Assembly (NCBI RefSeq): GCF_001638985.1
Contig: NW_017265150.1
Coordinates: 769,847 to 779,846 of the forward strand
Origin: Phycomyces blakesleeanus NRRL 1555(-)
Taxonomy: Eukaryota > Mucoromycota > Mucoromycetes > Mucorales > Phycomycetaceae
Direction of reading: 5' to 3'
DNA: 10,000 nt
The translations under genes and the position numbers were made by a program. Below, in pieces: positions 1-6,914 of the stretch. How positions within the stretch are numbered: position 1 is the stretch's first letter; every line of letters starts with the position of its first letter. The notes under the pieces are model-generated. The model searched no databases, was not told the DNA's origin, and saw nothing but the letters and a program-made list of their open reading frames with translations.

Positions 1-966
1 TTTGAACACCTTCAAATCTAAATATACTGTTTTTTTTCAAAAATTAACGTATTTAAGTAGGGAATATCACTAGGCGCCCAACAGCCGACCCAAAATACAT
101 ACTAGCATAATTAGCTTTGCTTTCTGACTTTGCAAAATTACTAACTCACCCTGATATTTTTTTTAACCTAATAGACCTTTTTTTTTTCTAGACAAACCAG
201 TGAAGCGAATTCTACCCCCGTTGTATTCAATGTACTTAATAAGAGGTCGGGTCCAAAAGCCATACCCATTCAATCCCCTCCATCCTAAAAAAAAATTCAT
301 CGATTATGTATAGCCGTACAATTCATTGATTTAATATATTCGCCTTCAATGCTGTTATAGGCAATAGACGGACTGACAACCTCAGGCTATTAACTAAAGC
401 TTAACCCTCTTCTATTGATTTGATCTTTCACTGCAACCTAAATTAAAAGGTTGACCCCTAACATTGTTCATAGCCAAACAAAAACAACTCACTACAAGCA
501 GTCTTATATGCATACTAGAACCCGAATTAAACAAAAAACTATGCACAAGGAATTTTAAAATGTATATTATAATATAATATAATGCCTATTAATTTTTTTT
601 TCATATATTCAATCAACTAATGACCAAAGTCTTTGGTTAAACTGTACATGTACTTAAATAGCTACACCAAAAAACTAGTTTGAGAAATAAATGGGGGAGA
701 GAGTAATAGGAAAGCTATTGATTTAATGGGGTGGATATAAAAATAATTAAAAAGACAAATTTGATTAAGATAGGAAAACAAGATACGTCGAAGTTATGGA
801 CAAAGGCAATGAGATAAAAAAAATAAAACTATTGCATAATGTGTAGTTGTGTATTATGTACGATATATTAAATTTATAGATCAATTGAATACGAATTGCA
901 AAAGTTTTAATATAAGCAAGTAAATATATCGTATGTATTTATGATATGTAAATGCAAAGGGAAAAA
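1..966. other. AT-rich intergenic spacer distal to the 5S gene, no gene seen
   Basis: This stretch is very AT-rich, non-repetitive at long scale, and has no open frame of useful length. I see none of the conserved 3' end of 28S rRNA, so the window starts inside the spacer. It contains homopolymer T runs (for example near 31-38, 158-164, 178-188 and 593-601), a short AT microsatellite of the TATAATA type at about 562-583, and an A-rich second half from about 680. By position it should be the spacer between the 28S gene of the preceding unit and the 5S gene (IGS1). That is inferred from the usual rDNA order, since 28S is not visible. I could not identify a Pol I terminator, replication origin or fork barrier here. 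Confidence 0.7.
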
Positions 967-1002
967 ATAGAAAAAAAAAATAAAAAAATAAAAAAATAAA
1001 AA
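967..1002 (-). terminator. Pol III terminator of the 5S gene (T-rich tract)
   Basis: Read on the minus strand, the 5S coding region is followed immediately by a run of six or more T, then further T runs interrupted by single A residues. RNA polymerase III stops at runs of four or more T in the non-template strand, so this tract is a strong terminator with several fail-safe repeats. It starts directly after the terminal helix of the 5S RNA closes. Confidence 0.85.
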
Positions 1003-1120
1003 ACCTACGACATAGCGTATTCCCATGTGGTCCCCCACCATAGTACTGACGCTACCAGGAGAGACTTAACTGCGGAGATCAGACGGGATCCGGTGTGTTA
1101 CTATCTGTATGGCCGTAGAT
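1003..1120 (-). rRNA. 5S ribosomal RNA (complete, opposite strand to 18S)
   Basis: This is the 5S RNA of the large ribosomal subunit, transcribed by RNA polymerase III. The minus-strand product is 118 nt. Its ends were set by the closing helix: the first nine bases (ATCTACGGC) pair completely with the last nine (GTCGTAGGT), allowing G-U pairs. Conserved 5S segments are present: CCCGTCTGATCTCCGCAGTT at about residues 34-53, TTAAG at 52-56, and GGTGGGGGACC at 82-92. The internal promoter elements (box A about residues 50-63, box C about 82-100) are intact, a TATA element lies upstream, and a T-run terminator follows directly. The gene therefore looks functional. It sits inside the rDNA spacer but points away from the 18S gene. 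Such linkage is known in various fungi, with orientation varying between lineages. Confidence 0.96.
1021..1071 (-). promoter_or_regulatory. Internal control region of the 5S gene (box A to box C)
   Basis: In 5S genes TFIIIA and TFIIIC bind inside the coding sequence. On the minus strand, box A is the segment AGTTAAGTCTCTCC (plus-strand positions 1058-1071). Box C is the segment GGTGGGGGACCACATGGGA (1021-1039). The spacing between the two boxes is the usual one for type 1 Pol III promoters. The assignment rests on alignment by eye with known fungal 5S sequences. Confidence 0.75.
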
Positions 1121-1206
1121 TAATTACATATAAAAAAAAATTATTATATAGGAGATTAAAATAATCCAAAATAATCGGGTATAATAGGGTTATACTGGCT
1201 AAATAA
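1121..1206. other. Short AT-rich spacer between the 5S gene and the repeat field
   Basis: This stretch contains the 5S upstream region and an A-run at 1132-1140. The sequence ATAATAGGGTTATACTGGCT near 1181-1200 leads into the first 20-bp type repeats. No gene is visible. Confidence 0.6.
1144..1150 (-). promoter_or_regulatory. TATA-like element upstream of the 5S gene
   Basis: The minus strand reads TATATAA at -30 to -24 relative to the first base of the 5S RNA (position 1120). A TATA motif at about -28 is a known upstream Pol III element in fission yeast and plant 5S genes. The surroundings are AT-rich, so a chance occurrence is possible, but the spacing fits well. Confidence 0.5.
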
Positions 1207-1308
1207 AAAGCGGTTTGATTACATAAAAAGCGGTTTGATTACACAAAAGGTGGATATGGTTAAGTAAAAGGTGGATATGGTTAAGTAAAAGGCGGCTTAG
1301 TTAAATGA
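1207..1308 (+). repeat. Irregular 19-21 bp tandem repeats, first block of the spacer repeat field
   Basis: About five consecutive units are seen: two near-identical copies around AAGCGGTTTGATTACA, two around AAGGTGGATATGGTTAAGT, and one around AAGGCGGCTTAGTTAA. Each is 19-21 bases long. They share the pattern AAAGGYGG-N-TGGTTAA with the units of the arrays further right, so all probably descend from one ancestral 20-bp unit. Pairwise amplification of neighbouring identical copies is visible. Confidence 0.75.
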
Positions 1309-1640
1309 ATGACCCAAACAGTATATTACTGGCCATATAAAAGGCGGTCTGCTTAAACCCAAAGCGGTTTGATTAATTAACCATAGTCTAATTAAGTAAA
1401 TGACCCGAATTGGAGAATCTTGGTAGAAAAAAGCATGGTCTGGTTAAATAAAATATGGTCTGGTTAAACCAAAGGTGGTCTGGTTATATTAAAGGCGGTT
1501 GGCTTAACCAAAAGGTGGTCTACTCAATTATCTTTGATATAATTAATTAATTGACCCGAATGATATAGTCCTGGTATATTAAAGCACAGTCTGGTTAAAT
1601 AAAATACGGTTAGGTCAAACCAAAGGTGGTATGGTTCATT
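1309..1640 (+). repeat. Mixed zone of 20-bp-like units and GACCC spacer modules
   Basis: This block alternates degenerate 20-bp type units (AAAGGTGGTCTGGTTA and similar) with three copies of a different module beginning at TGACCC (near 1309, 1401 and 1552). The modules run on to CTTGGTAG or CCTGGTA about 20 bases later and then to AAGCA-N-GGTCTGG. The modules are usually preceded by TAATTAATTAATT-type sequence. No open frame is seen. Confidence 0.7.
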
Positions 1641-2040
1641 AAAAGGCGATCAGCTTAAACTAAAGGCGGTCTGCTTAAACTAAAGGCGATTAGCTTAAAC
1701 TAAAGACGGTCTGCTTAAACTAAAGGCGATCAGCTTAAATTAAAGACGGTCTGCTTAAATTAAAGACGGTCTGCTTAAACTAAAGGCGATCAGCTTAAAT
1801 TAAAGACGGTCTGCTTAAATTAAAGACGGTCTGCTTAAACTAAAGGCGATCAGCTTAAATTAAAGACGGTCTGCTTATACTAAAGGCGATCTGCTTATAC
1901 TAAAGGCGATCAGCTTAAACTAAAGGCGATCAGCTTAAACTAAAGGCGGTCTGCTTATACTAAAGGCGATCTGCTTATACTAAAGGCGATCAGCTTAAAC
2001 TAAAGGCGGTCTGCTTAAATTAAAGGCGGTCTGCTTAATT
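1641..2040 (+). repeat. 20-bp tandem array, 20 units in perfect register
   Basis: There are exactly 400 bases made of 20 units of 20 bp, each of the form TAAAGGCGATCAGCTTAAAC or a variant, with no insertion or deletion. Units fall into co-varying types. GGCGAT mostly pairs with CAG, and GGCGGT or GACGGT pairs with CTG, with rarer GGCGAT-TAG and GGCGAT-CTG forms. From 1721 a 60-bp higher-order pattern (one CAG unit followed by two GACGGT-CTG units) repeats. This indicates array growth by multi-unit unequal exchange or slippage. The array ends at a TTAATTAATTAT stretch that leads into the next GACC module. Confidence 0.92.
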
Positions 2041-2380
2041 AATTATACCTTAATTAATTATTTGACCAGAATGGTAGAATCCTGGTAGACTTAAAGAAGA
2101 TCTGGTTAAATTAAAGGCAGTCTGGTTAATTAAAACGCGGTTTGATTAAACCAAAGGCGATCTGATTAATTAACTATAATCTAATTAAGTAAATGACCCA
2201 AATGGTAGAGTCCTGGTGGATAAAAGCAAATTCTGGTTAACGTAAAGGCGGTCTGGTTAGTTAAATGACCCGAATGGTAGAATCCAGGTAGATAAAAACA
2301 TAGTCTAGCTATTTAAACGGTAGCCTGGTCAATTAACTTTATGTAATTAATTAATTGACCCAAAAGGTATAATCCTGGTA
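2041..2380 (+). repeat. Mixed zone with four GACCC modules and single 20-bp-like units
   Basis: Module copies begin at about 2062 (a GACCAG variant), 2193, 2264 and 2354. Each runs through GGTAGAATCCTGGTAG-like sequence. Between them are isolated 20-bp type units such as AAAGGCGGTCTGGTTAGTTA. Most modules are preceded by a TATAATCTAATTAAGTAA or TATGTAATTAATTAATT segment. The block is non-coding. Confidence 0.7.
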
Positions 2381-2480
2381 GATAATAGCATAGTCTGGTA
2401 GATAATAGCATAGTCTGGTAGATAATAGCATAGTCTGGTAGATAATAGCATAGTCTGGTAGATAATAGCATAGTCTGGTA
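2381..2480 (+). repeat. Local 20-bp array, five identical units
   Basis: Five consecutive copies of GATAATAGCATAGTCTGGTA occur without a single difference. The unit derives from the 3' part of the GACCC module (GATAAAAGCATAGTCTGG in other copies), not from the main-array unit. Perfect identity points to a recent local amplification. Confidence 0.93.
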
Positions 2481-2580
2481 ATTAAAGGTAGTCTTGTTAA
2501 TTAAACGGTAGTGTGGTTAATTAAACGGTAGTATGGTTAAACTAAAGGTTTCCTGGTTAAACAACTATATATAATTAATT
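2481..2580 (+). repeat. Degenerate 20-bp units ATTAAACGGTAGTNTGGTTA
   Basis: Four units of about 20 bp follow the previous array (AAAGGTAGTCTTGTTAATTA, two AAACGGTAGTNTGGTTA units, and AAAGGTTTCCTGGTTAAACA). They end at TATATATAATTAATTAATT, which introduces the next GACCC module. Confidence 0.65.
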
Positions 2581-2710
2581 AATTGACCCGAATGATAGAA
2601 TCCTGGTAGATAAAAACATAGTCTGGCTATTTAAACGGTAGCCTGGTCAATTAACTATATATAATTAAATAATTGACCCGAATGATAGAATCCTGGTAGA
2701 TAAAAGCATA
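2581..2710 (+). repeat. Two GACCC modules with intervening 20-bp unit
   Basis: Two nearly identical copies of the module (starting at 2583 and 2673) read GACCCGAATGATAGAATCC and continue to GGTAGATAAAA-CATAGTCTGG. They are separated by AAACGGTAGCCTGGTCAATT plus an AT-rich connector. The repeat period of the whole block is about 90 bp. Confidence 0.75.
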
Positions 2711-2790
2711 GTCTGGTCGATTAAACCGTAGCCTGGTCGATTAAACCGTAGCCTGGTCGATTAAACCGTAGCCTGGTCGATTAAACCGTA
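2711..2790 (+). repeat. Local 20-bp array, four units of the GATTAAACCGTA type
   Basis: Units read GYCTGGTCGATTAAACCGTA. The first has GTCTGG and the next three have GCCTGG. A further degenerate unit with TTAATTAAACAGTT follows to about 2810. This is an intermediate between the module 3' end and the main-array unit (CTGGTCAATTAAAC). Confidence 0.88.
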
Positions 2791-2880
2791 GCCTGGTTAA
2801 TTAAACAGTTGTCTGGTCAATTAGCTATATGTGATTAATTAATTGACCCGAATAGTAGAATCCTGGTCGATTAAAGGTAG
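2791..2880 (+). repeat. GACCC module bordering the main array on the left
   Basis: After a degenerate 20-bp unit comes TATATGTGATTAATTAATTG and then a module copy at 2843 (GACCCGAATAGTAGAATCC), which runs directly into GGTCGATTAAAGGTAGGCTGG and the first units of the main array. The arrangement mirrors the right border of the array at about 5451-5500. Confidence 0.7.
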
Positions 2881-5440
2881 GCTGGTAAATTAAATCGTAG
2901 CCTAGTCAATTAAACGGTAGTCTGGTTAATGAAACGGTAGTCTGGTCAATTAAACGGTAGTTTGGTCAATTAAACAGTAGTCTAGTCAATTAAACAGTGG
3001 TCTGGTCAATTAAACAGTGGTCTAGTCAATTAAACAGTGGTCTGGTCAATTAAACAGTGGTCTGGTCAATTAAACAGTGGTCTGGTCAATTAAACAGTGG
3101 TCTAGTCAATTAAACGGTGGCCTGGTCAATTAAACAGTAGTCTAGTCAATTAAACAGTGGTCTGGTCAATTAAACAGTGGTCTGGTCAATTAAACAGTGG
3201 TCTGGTCAATTAAACGGTGGTCTGGTCAATTAAACAGTGGTCTAGTCAATTAAACGGTGGCCTGGTCAATTAAACAGTAGTCTAGTCAATTAAACAGTGG
3301 TCTGGTCAATTAAACAGTGGTCTAGTCAATTAAACGGTGGCCTGGTCAATTAAACAGTGGTCTAGTCAATTAAACGGTGGCCTGGTCAATTAAACAGTAG
3401 TCTAGTCAATTAAACGGTGGCCTGGTCAATTAAACGGTGGCCTGGTCAATTAAACAGTAGTCTAGTCAATTAAACAGTGGTCTGGTCAATTAAACAGTGG
3501 TCTAGTCAATTAAACGGTGGCCTGGTCAATTAAACAGTAGTCTAGTCAATTAAACAGTGGTCTGGTCAATTAAATAGTGGTCTGGTCAATTAAACGGTGG
3601 TCTGGTCAATTAAACAGTGGTCTAGTCAATTAAACGGTGGCCTGGTCAATTAAACAGTAGTCTAGTCAATTAAACAGTGGTCTGGTCAATTAAACAGTGG
3701 TCTGGTCAATTAAACAGTGGTCTAGTCAATTAAACGGTGGCCTGGTCAATTAAACAGTAGTCTAGTCAATTAAACAGTGGTCTGGTCAATTAAACAGTGG
3801 TCTGGTCAATTAAACAGTGGTCTGGTCAATTAAACGGTGGTCTGGTCAATTAAACAGTGGTCTAGTCAATTAAACGGTGGCCTGGTCAATTAAACAGTAG
3901 TCTAGTCAATTAAACAGTGGTCTGGTCAATTAAACAGTGGTCTAGTCAATTAAACGGTGGCCTGGTCAATTAAACGGTGGCCTGGTCAATTAAACAGTGG
4001 TCTGGTCAATTAAACAGTAGTCTAGTCAATTAAACAGTGGTCTAGTCAATTAAACGGTGGCCTGGTCAATTAAACAGTAGTCTAGTCAATTAAACGGTGG
4101 CCTGGTCAATTAAACGGTGGCCTGGTCAATTAAACAGTGGTCTGGTCAATTAAACAGTAGTCTAGTCAATTAAACAGTGGTCTAGTCAATTAAACGGTGG
4201 CCTGGTCAATTAAACGGTGGCCTGGTCAATTAAACAGTAGTCTAGTCAATTAAACGGTGGCCTGGTCAATTAAACGGTGGCCTGGTCAATTAAACAGTAG
4301 TCTAGTCAATTAAACAGTGGTCTGGTCAATTAAACAGTGGTCTAGTCAATTAAACGGTGGCCTGGTCAATTAAACAGTAGTCTAGTCAATTAAACAGTGG
4401 TCTGGTCAATTAAATAGTGGTCTGGTCAATTAAACGGTGGTCTGGTCAATTAAACAGTGGTCTAGTCAATTAAACGGTGGCCTGGTCAATTAAACAGTAG
4501 TCTAGTCAATTAAACAGTGGTCTGGTCAATTAAACAGTGGTCTGGTCAATTAAACAGTGGTCTAGTCAATTAAACGGTGGCCTGGTCAATTAAACAGTAG
4601 TCTAGTCAATTAAACAGTGGTCTGGTCAATTAAACAGTGGTCTAGTCAATTAAACGGTGGCCTGGTCAATTAAACAGTAGTCTAGTCAATTAAACAGTGG
4701 TCTGGTCAATTAAACAGTGGTCTGGTCAATTAAACAGTGGTCTGGTCAATTAAACGGTGGTCTGGTCAATTAAACAGTGGTCTAGTCAATTAAACGGTGG
4801 CCTGGTCAATTAAACAGTAGTCTAGTCAATTAAACAGTGGTCTGGTCAATTAAACAGTGGTCTAGTCAATTAAACGGTGGCCTGGTCAATTAAACGGTGG
4901 CCTGGTCAATTAAACAGTGGTCTGGTCAATTAAACAGTAGTCTAGTCAATTAAACAGTGGTCTAGTCAATTAAACGGTGGCCTGGTCAATTAAACAGTAG
5001 TCTAGTCAATTAAACGGTGGCCTGGTCAATTAAACGGTGGCCTGGTCAATTAAACAGTGGTCTGGTCAATTAAACAGTAGTCTAGTCAATTAAACAGTGG
5101 TCTAGTCAATTAAACGGTGGCCTGGTCAATTAAACGGTGGCCTGGTCAATTAAACGGTGGCCTGGTCAATTAAACAGTGGTCTGGTCAATTAAACAGTAG
5201 TCTAGTCAATTAAACAGTGGTCTAGTCAATTAAACGGTGGCCTGGTCAATTAAACAGTAGTCTAGTCAATTAAACAGTGGTCTGGTCAATTAAACAGTGG
5301 TCTGGTCAATTAAACAGTAGTCTAGTCAATGAAACAGTGGTCTAGTCAATTAAACGGTGGCCTGGTCAATTAAACAGTAGTCTAGTCAATTAAACGGTGG
5401 CCTGGTCAATTAAACAGTGGTCTGGTTAATCAAACAATTG
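2881..5440 (+). repeat. Main 20-bp satellite array, 128 units without an indel
   Basis: The array is 2,560 bases of tandem 20-bp units with consensus TCTGGTCAATTAAACAGTGG, and the register is kept from end to end. Variation is almost confined to four positions and forms a few haplotypes: CAGTGGTCTGG, CAGTGGTCTAGTC, CGGTGGCCTGG, CAGTAGTCTAGTC and CGGTGGTCTGG. Units at the edges (2881-2960 and 5421-5440) are the most divergent, as expected for arrays homogenised by unequal exchange. Because 20 is not a multiple of three, every frame meets the TAA of the unit within 60 bases, so the array cannot encode protein. It is flanked on both sides by GACCC modules. No function can be read from the sequence. 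Spacer arrays in other eukaryotes can act as Pol I enhancers or fork barriers. Confidence 0.97.
3371..5130 (+). repeat. Segmental tandem duplication (840 bp + 920 bp) inside the main array
   Basis: The order of unit haplotypes in about 3371-4210 (42 units) recurs in about 4211-5130 (46 units). The match includes a rare private variant TAAATAGTGG at 3571-3580 and again at 4411-4420, exactly 840 bases apart. The second copy has four additional units (80 bp, around 4615-4694), after which the offset becomes 920 and the order agrees again to about 5130. Haplotype order stops matching immediately outside these limits. This was established by typing each unit by eye. Confidence 0.85.
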
Positions 5441-5780
5441 TCTGGTTAATTAACTATATGTAATTAAATAATTGACCCGAATGGTAGAATCCTGGTCGAT
5501 TAAAGGTAGCCTTGTTAATTAAACGGTAGTCTGGTCAATTAACTATATGTAATTAATTAATTGACCCGAATGGTAGAATCCTGGTAGATAAAAGCATAGT
5601 CTGGTCGATTAAAGGTAGGCTGGTCAATGGAACGGTTGTCTGGTTAATTAAAAGGCGATAAGCTTAAACTAAATGCGGTCTGCTTAATTATTTATACTCT
5701 AATTAATTAATTGACCCAAATGATTGAATCCTGGTAGATAAAAGCATGGTCAGATTAAATAAAAGGCGGGTCTGGTATAT
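5441..5780 (+). repeat. GACCC modules and degenerate 20-bp units right of the main array
   Basis: Module copies begin at 5473, 5562 and 5712. The first two share GACCCGAATGGTAGAATCC, and each is preceded by AATTAATTAATT-like sequence. Between them are units such as AAACGGTAGTCTGGTCAATT and, at about 5650-5690, units of the 1641-2040 type (GGCGATAAGCTTAAACTAAA). This block therefore mirrors the left flank and shows that the same repeat types surround the main array on both sides. Confidence 0.7.
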
Positions 5781-6083
5781 TAAATTACCCAACTGGGGAA
5801 TCCTGGTGAATAAAAGTGGGTCATGTTAACTAAATGACCCCAATTATTTTGATACCAGTTAATAAAAGCAAGCGATTAACTAATTGACCCAAATTGCTTT
5901 AATACCAGTTAATAATAAACCGATTAACTAATTGACCCAAATTGTTTTGATGCTAGTCAAAAAGTTGGCTGCGTTAATTAAATGACCCAAATTGTATTTA
6001 TCCTAGTCGAAATATGGGTTAGGTTAACTAAATGACTCAAATACTATAATTACCAGTCCATTGAGAGCAAATTCTGGTAAGCA
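5781..6083 (+). repeat. Decaying GACCC-type repeats of about 50 bp
   Basis: Six progressively divergent copies of the module start near 5783 (TTACCC variant), 5834, 5885, 5931, 5983 and 6030 (GACTC variant). They are spaced by about 46-52 bases. Each has TAACTAAATGACCCAAATT-like sequence followed by ATNCTAGT or ATACCAGT and usually an AT-rich end. The 20-bp units are gone here. No gene is seen. Confidence 0.65.
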
Positions 6084-6640
6084 AATGATCGATCTAGGTG
6101 AACATTGTGTATGTCTGGTCAATAAACAATGCATCCTGGTAAATGGGCGATTCATACGATGCATAAATGTTGCATTTAATTAATTAATTCATGAATCCTG
6201 ATATAAAAAATATATTCGGTCGATAAAGGATTGATCCTGGTAAACAATGTATATTTCTGGTCAATAAACAACGCATCCTGGTCAATAATCGATCCATCCG
6301 ATGTATAAATGATGAATTTAATTAATTAATTAATTAATCCTGGTATAAAAAATAATATTCGGTCAGTAAATGATCGATCCTGGTGAACAATATATATGCC
6401 TGGTTAATAAACAATGCATCCTGGTCAATAACCAATCCATCCGATGTATAAATAATGAATTTAATTAATTAACTTATGAATCCTGGTATAAAAAATAAAT
6501 CCGGTCAATAAATGATCGATCCAGGTAAATAAATAATGAGTTCTGGTAAATAAATAATGCATCCGGTGAATAACCGATCCATCCGATGTATAAAGAAATG
6601 TTTTGGGTCGATAAATGATCAATCCTGGTAAATAAATAAT
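6084..6640 (+). repeat. 142-bp tandem repeats, three full and one truncated unit
   Basis: Units start with AATGATCGATC-like sequence at about 6084, 6226, 6369 and 6511 (spacing 142, 143 and 142). The last unit is shortened to about 103 bases, and a further AAATGATCAATCCTGG begins near 6613. Each full unit has the same order of landmarks: GATCGATCCTGGTGAACAAT, GGTCAATAAACAATGCATCC, CGATCCATCCGATGTATAAA, a TTAATTAATTAATT tract, then ATCCTGGTATAAAAAATA and a CGGTCRATAAA end. Divergence between units is moderate. The recurrent ATCCTGGT core links this family to the GACCC modules. Apparent minus-strand reading frames here are translations of the repeat and not genes. Confidence 0.85.
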
Positions 6641-6800
6641 AAATTCCTGGTAAACAATTGACTCCATGCAGCAATCCTGGTAAACATAAACAAACCGTCG
6701 ATCTTTGTAAACAAAAGGGCGATCATTCCATGCAAAAGGGCGATCATAGTAGACAATATTGAATTATGGTAAATAAAAGGGTAAACATAGTAAAATAAAG
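6641..6800 (+). repeat. Last degenerate repeats, including a 21-bp direct repeat
   Basis: The 14-mer AAAAGGGCGATCAT occurs at 6713-6726 and 6734-6747, 21 bases apart. Further loose copies of AATCCTGGTAAACA or ATGGTAAATAAAAGGG surround it. This is the right edge of the repetitive field. After about 6800 the sequence is unique. Confidence 0.65.
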
Positions 6801-6833
6801 GGGTGGTAAATGTAAAAAAATGAGCCCAAAGTG

Positions 6834-6840
6834 CTACCCG
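6834..6840 (-). promoter_or_regulatory. Candidate Reb1-type (Myb-domain factor) binding site
   Basis: The minus strand reads CGGGTAG, matching the CGGGTRR consensus of yeast Reb1, which binds upstream of the 35S promoter and at rDNA terminators. I saw no other match to this consensus in the spacer. It lies about 200 bases upstream of the tentative start region. A 7-base match alone is weak evidence, and binding in this organism is conjecture. Confidence 0.25.
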
Positions 6841-6904
6841 GATAAAAAACGAGCCACAATGCATGGCACCCGTGTCATAGTTGGCCATTGTTGTCAACTG
6901 GTTA

Positions 6905-6914
6905 CCATATATGG
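6905..6914. promoter_or_regulatory. CArG-box-like palindrome CCATATATGG
   Basis: This is a perfect 10-bp palindrome fitting CC(A/T)6GG, the site bound by MADS-box factors such as Mcm1 and SRF. It follows directly after two inverted repeats in the gene-proximal spacer. It may be a chance match in AT-rich DNA, and no role in Pol I transcription is shown. Confidence 0.25.

Noticed and set aside
1..960. Replication origin of the yeast ARS type
   Set aside because: AT-rich stretches only resemble the yeast core consensus loosely, and such consensus sites are not expected to hold in this lineage.
1..1002. End of the 28S gene or a Pol I terminator at the left edge
   Set aside because: No conserved 28S 3' sequence is visible, and the T runs alone do not identify a terminator.
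1052..1060. TCCTGGTAG shared by 5S RNA (minus strand) and the spacer modules (plus strand)
   Set aside because: It is a 9-base match, easily expected by chance given the many repeat copies, with no flanking similarity.
2881..5440. CRISPR array
   Set aside because: The 20-bp units are directly contiguous with no unique spacers, there are no cas genes, and the context is eukaryotic rDNA.
6461..6897. Minus-strand open frames with LFT-R-D-HL-like repeating residues
   Set aside because: They are translations of the 142-bp and degenerate AATCCTGGTAAATAAAT repeats. The residue repetition follows the DNA repeat and there is no domain or gene context.
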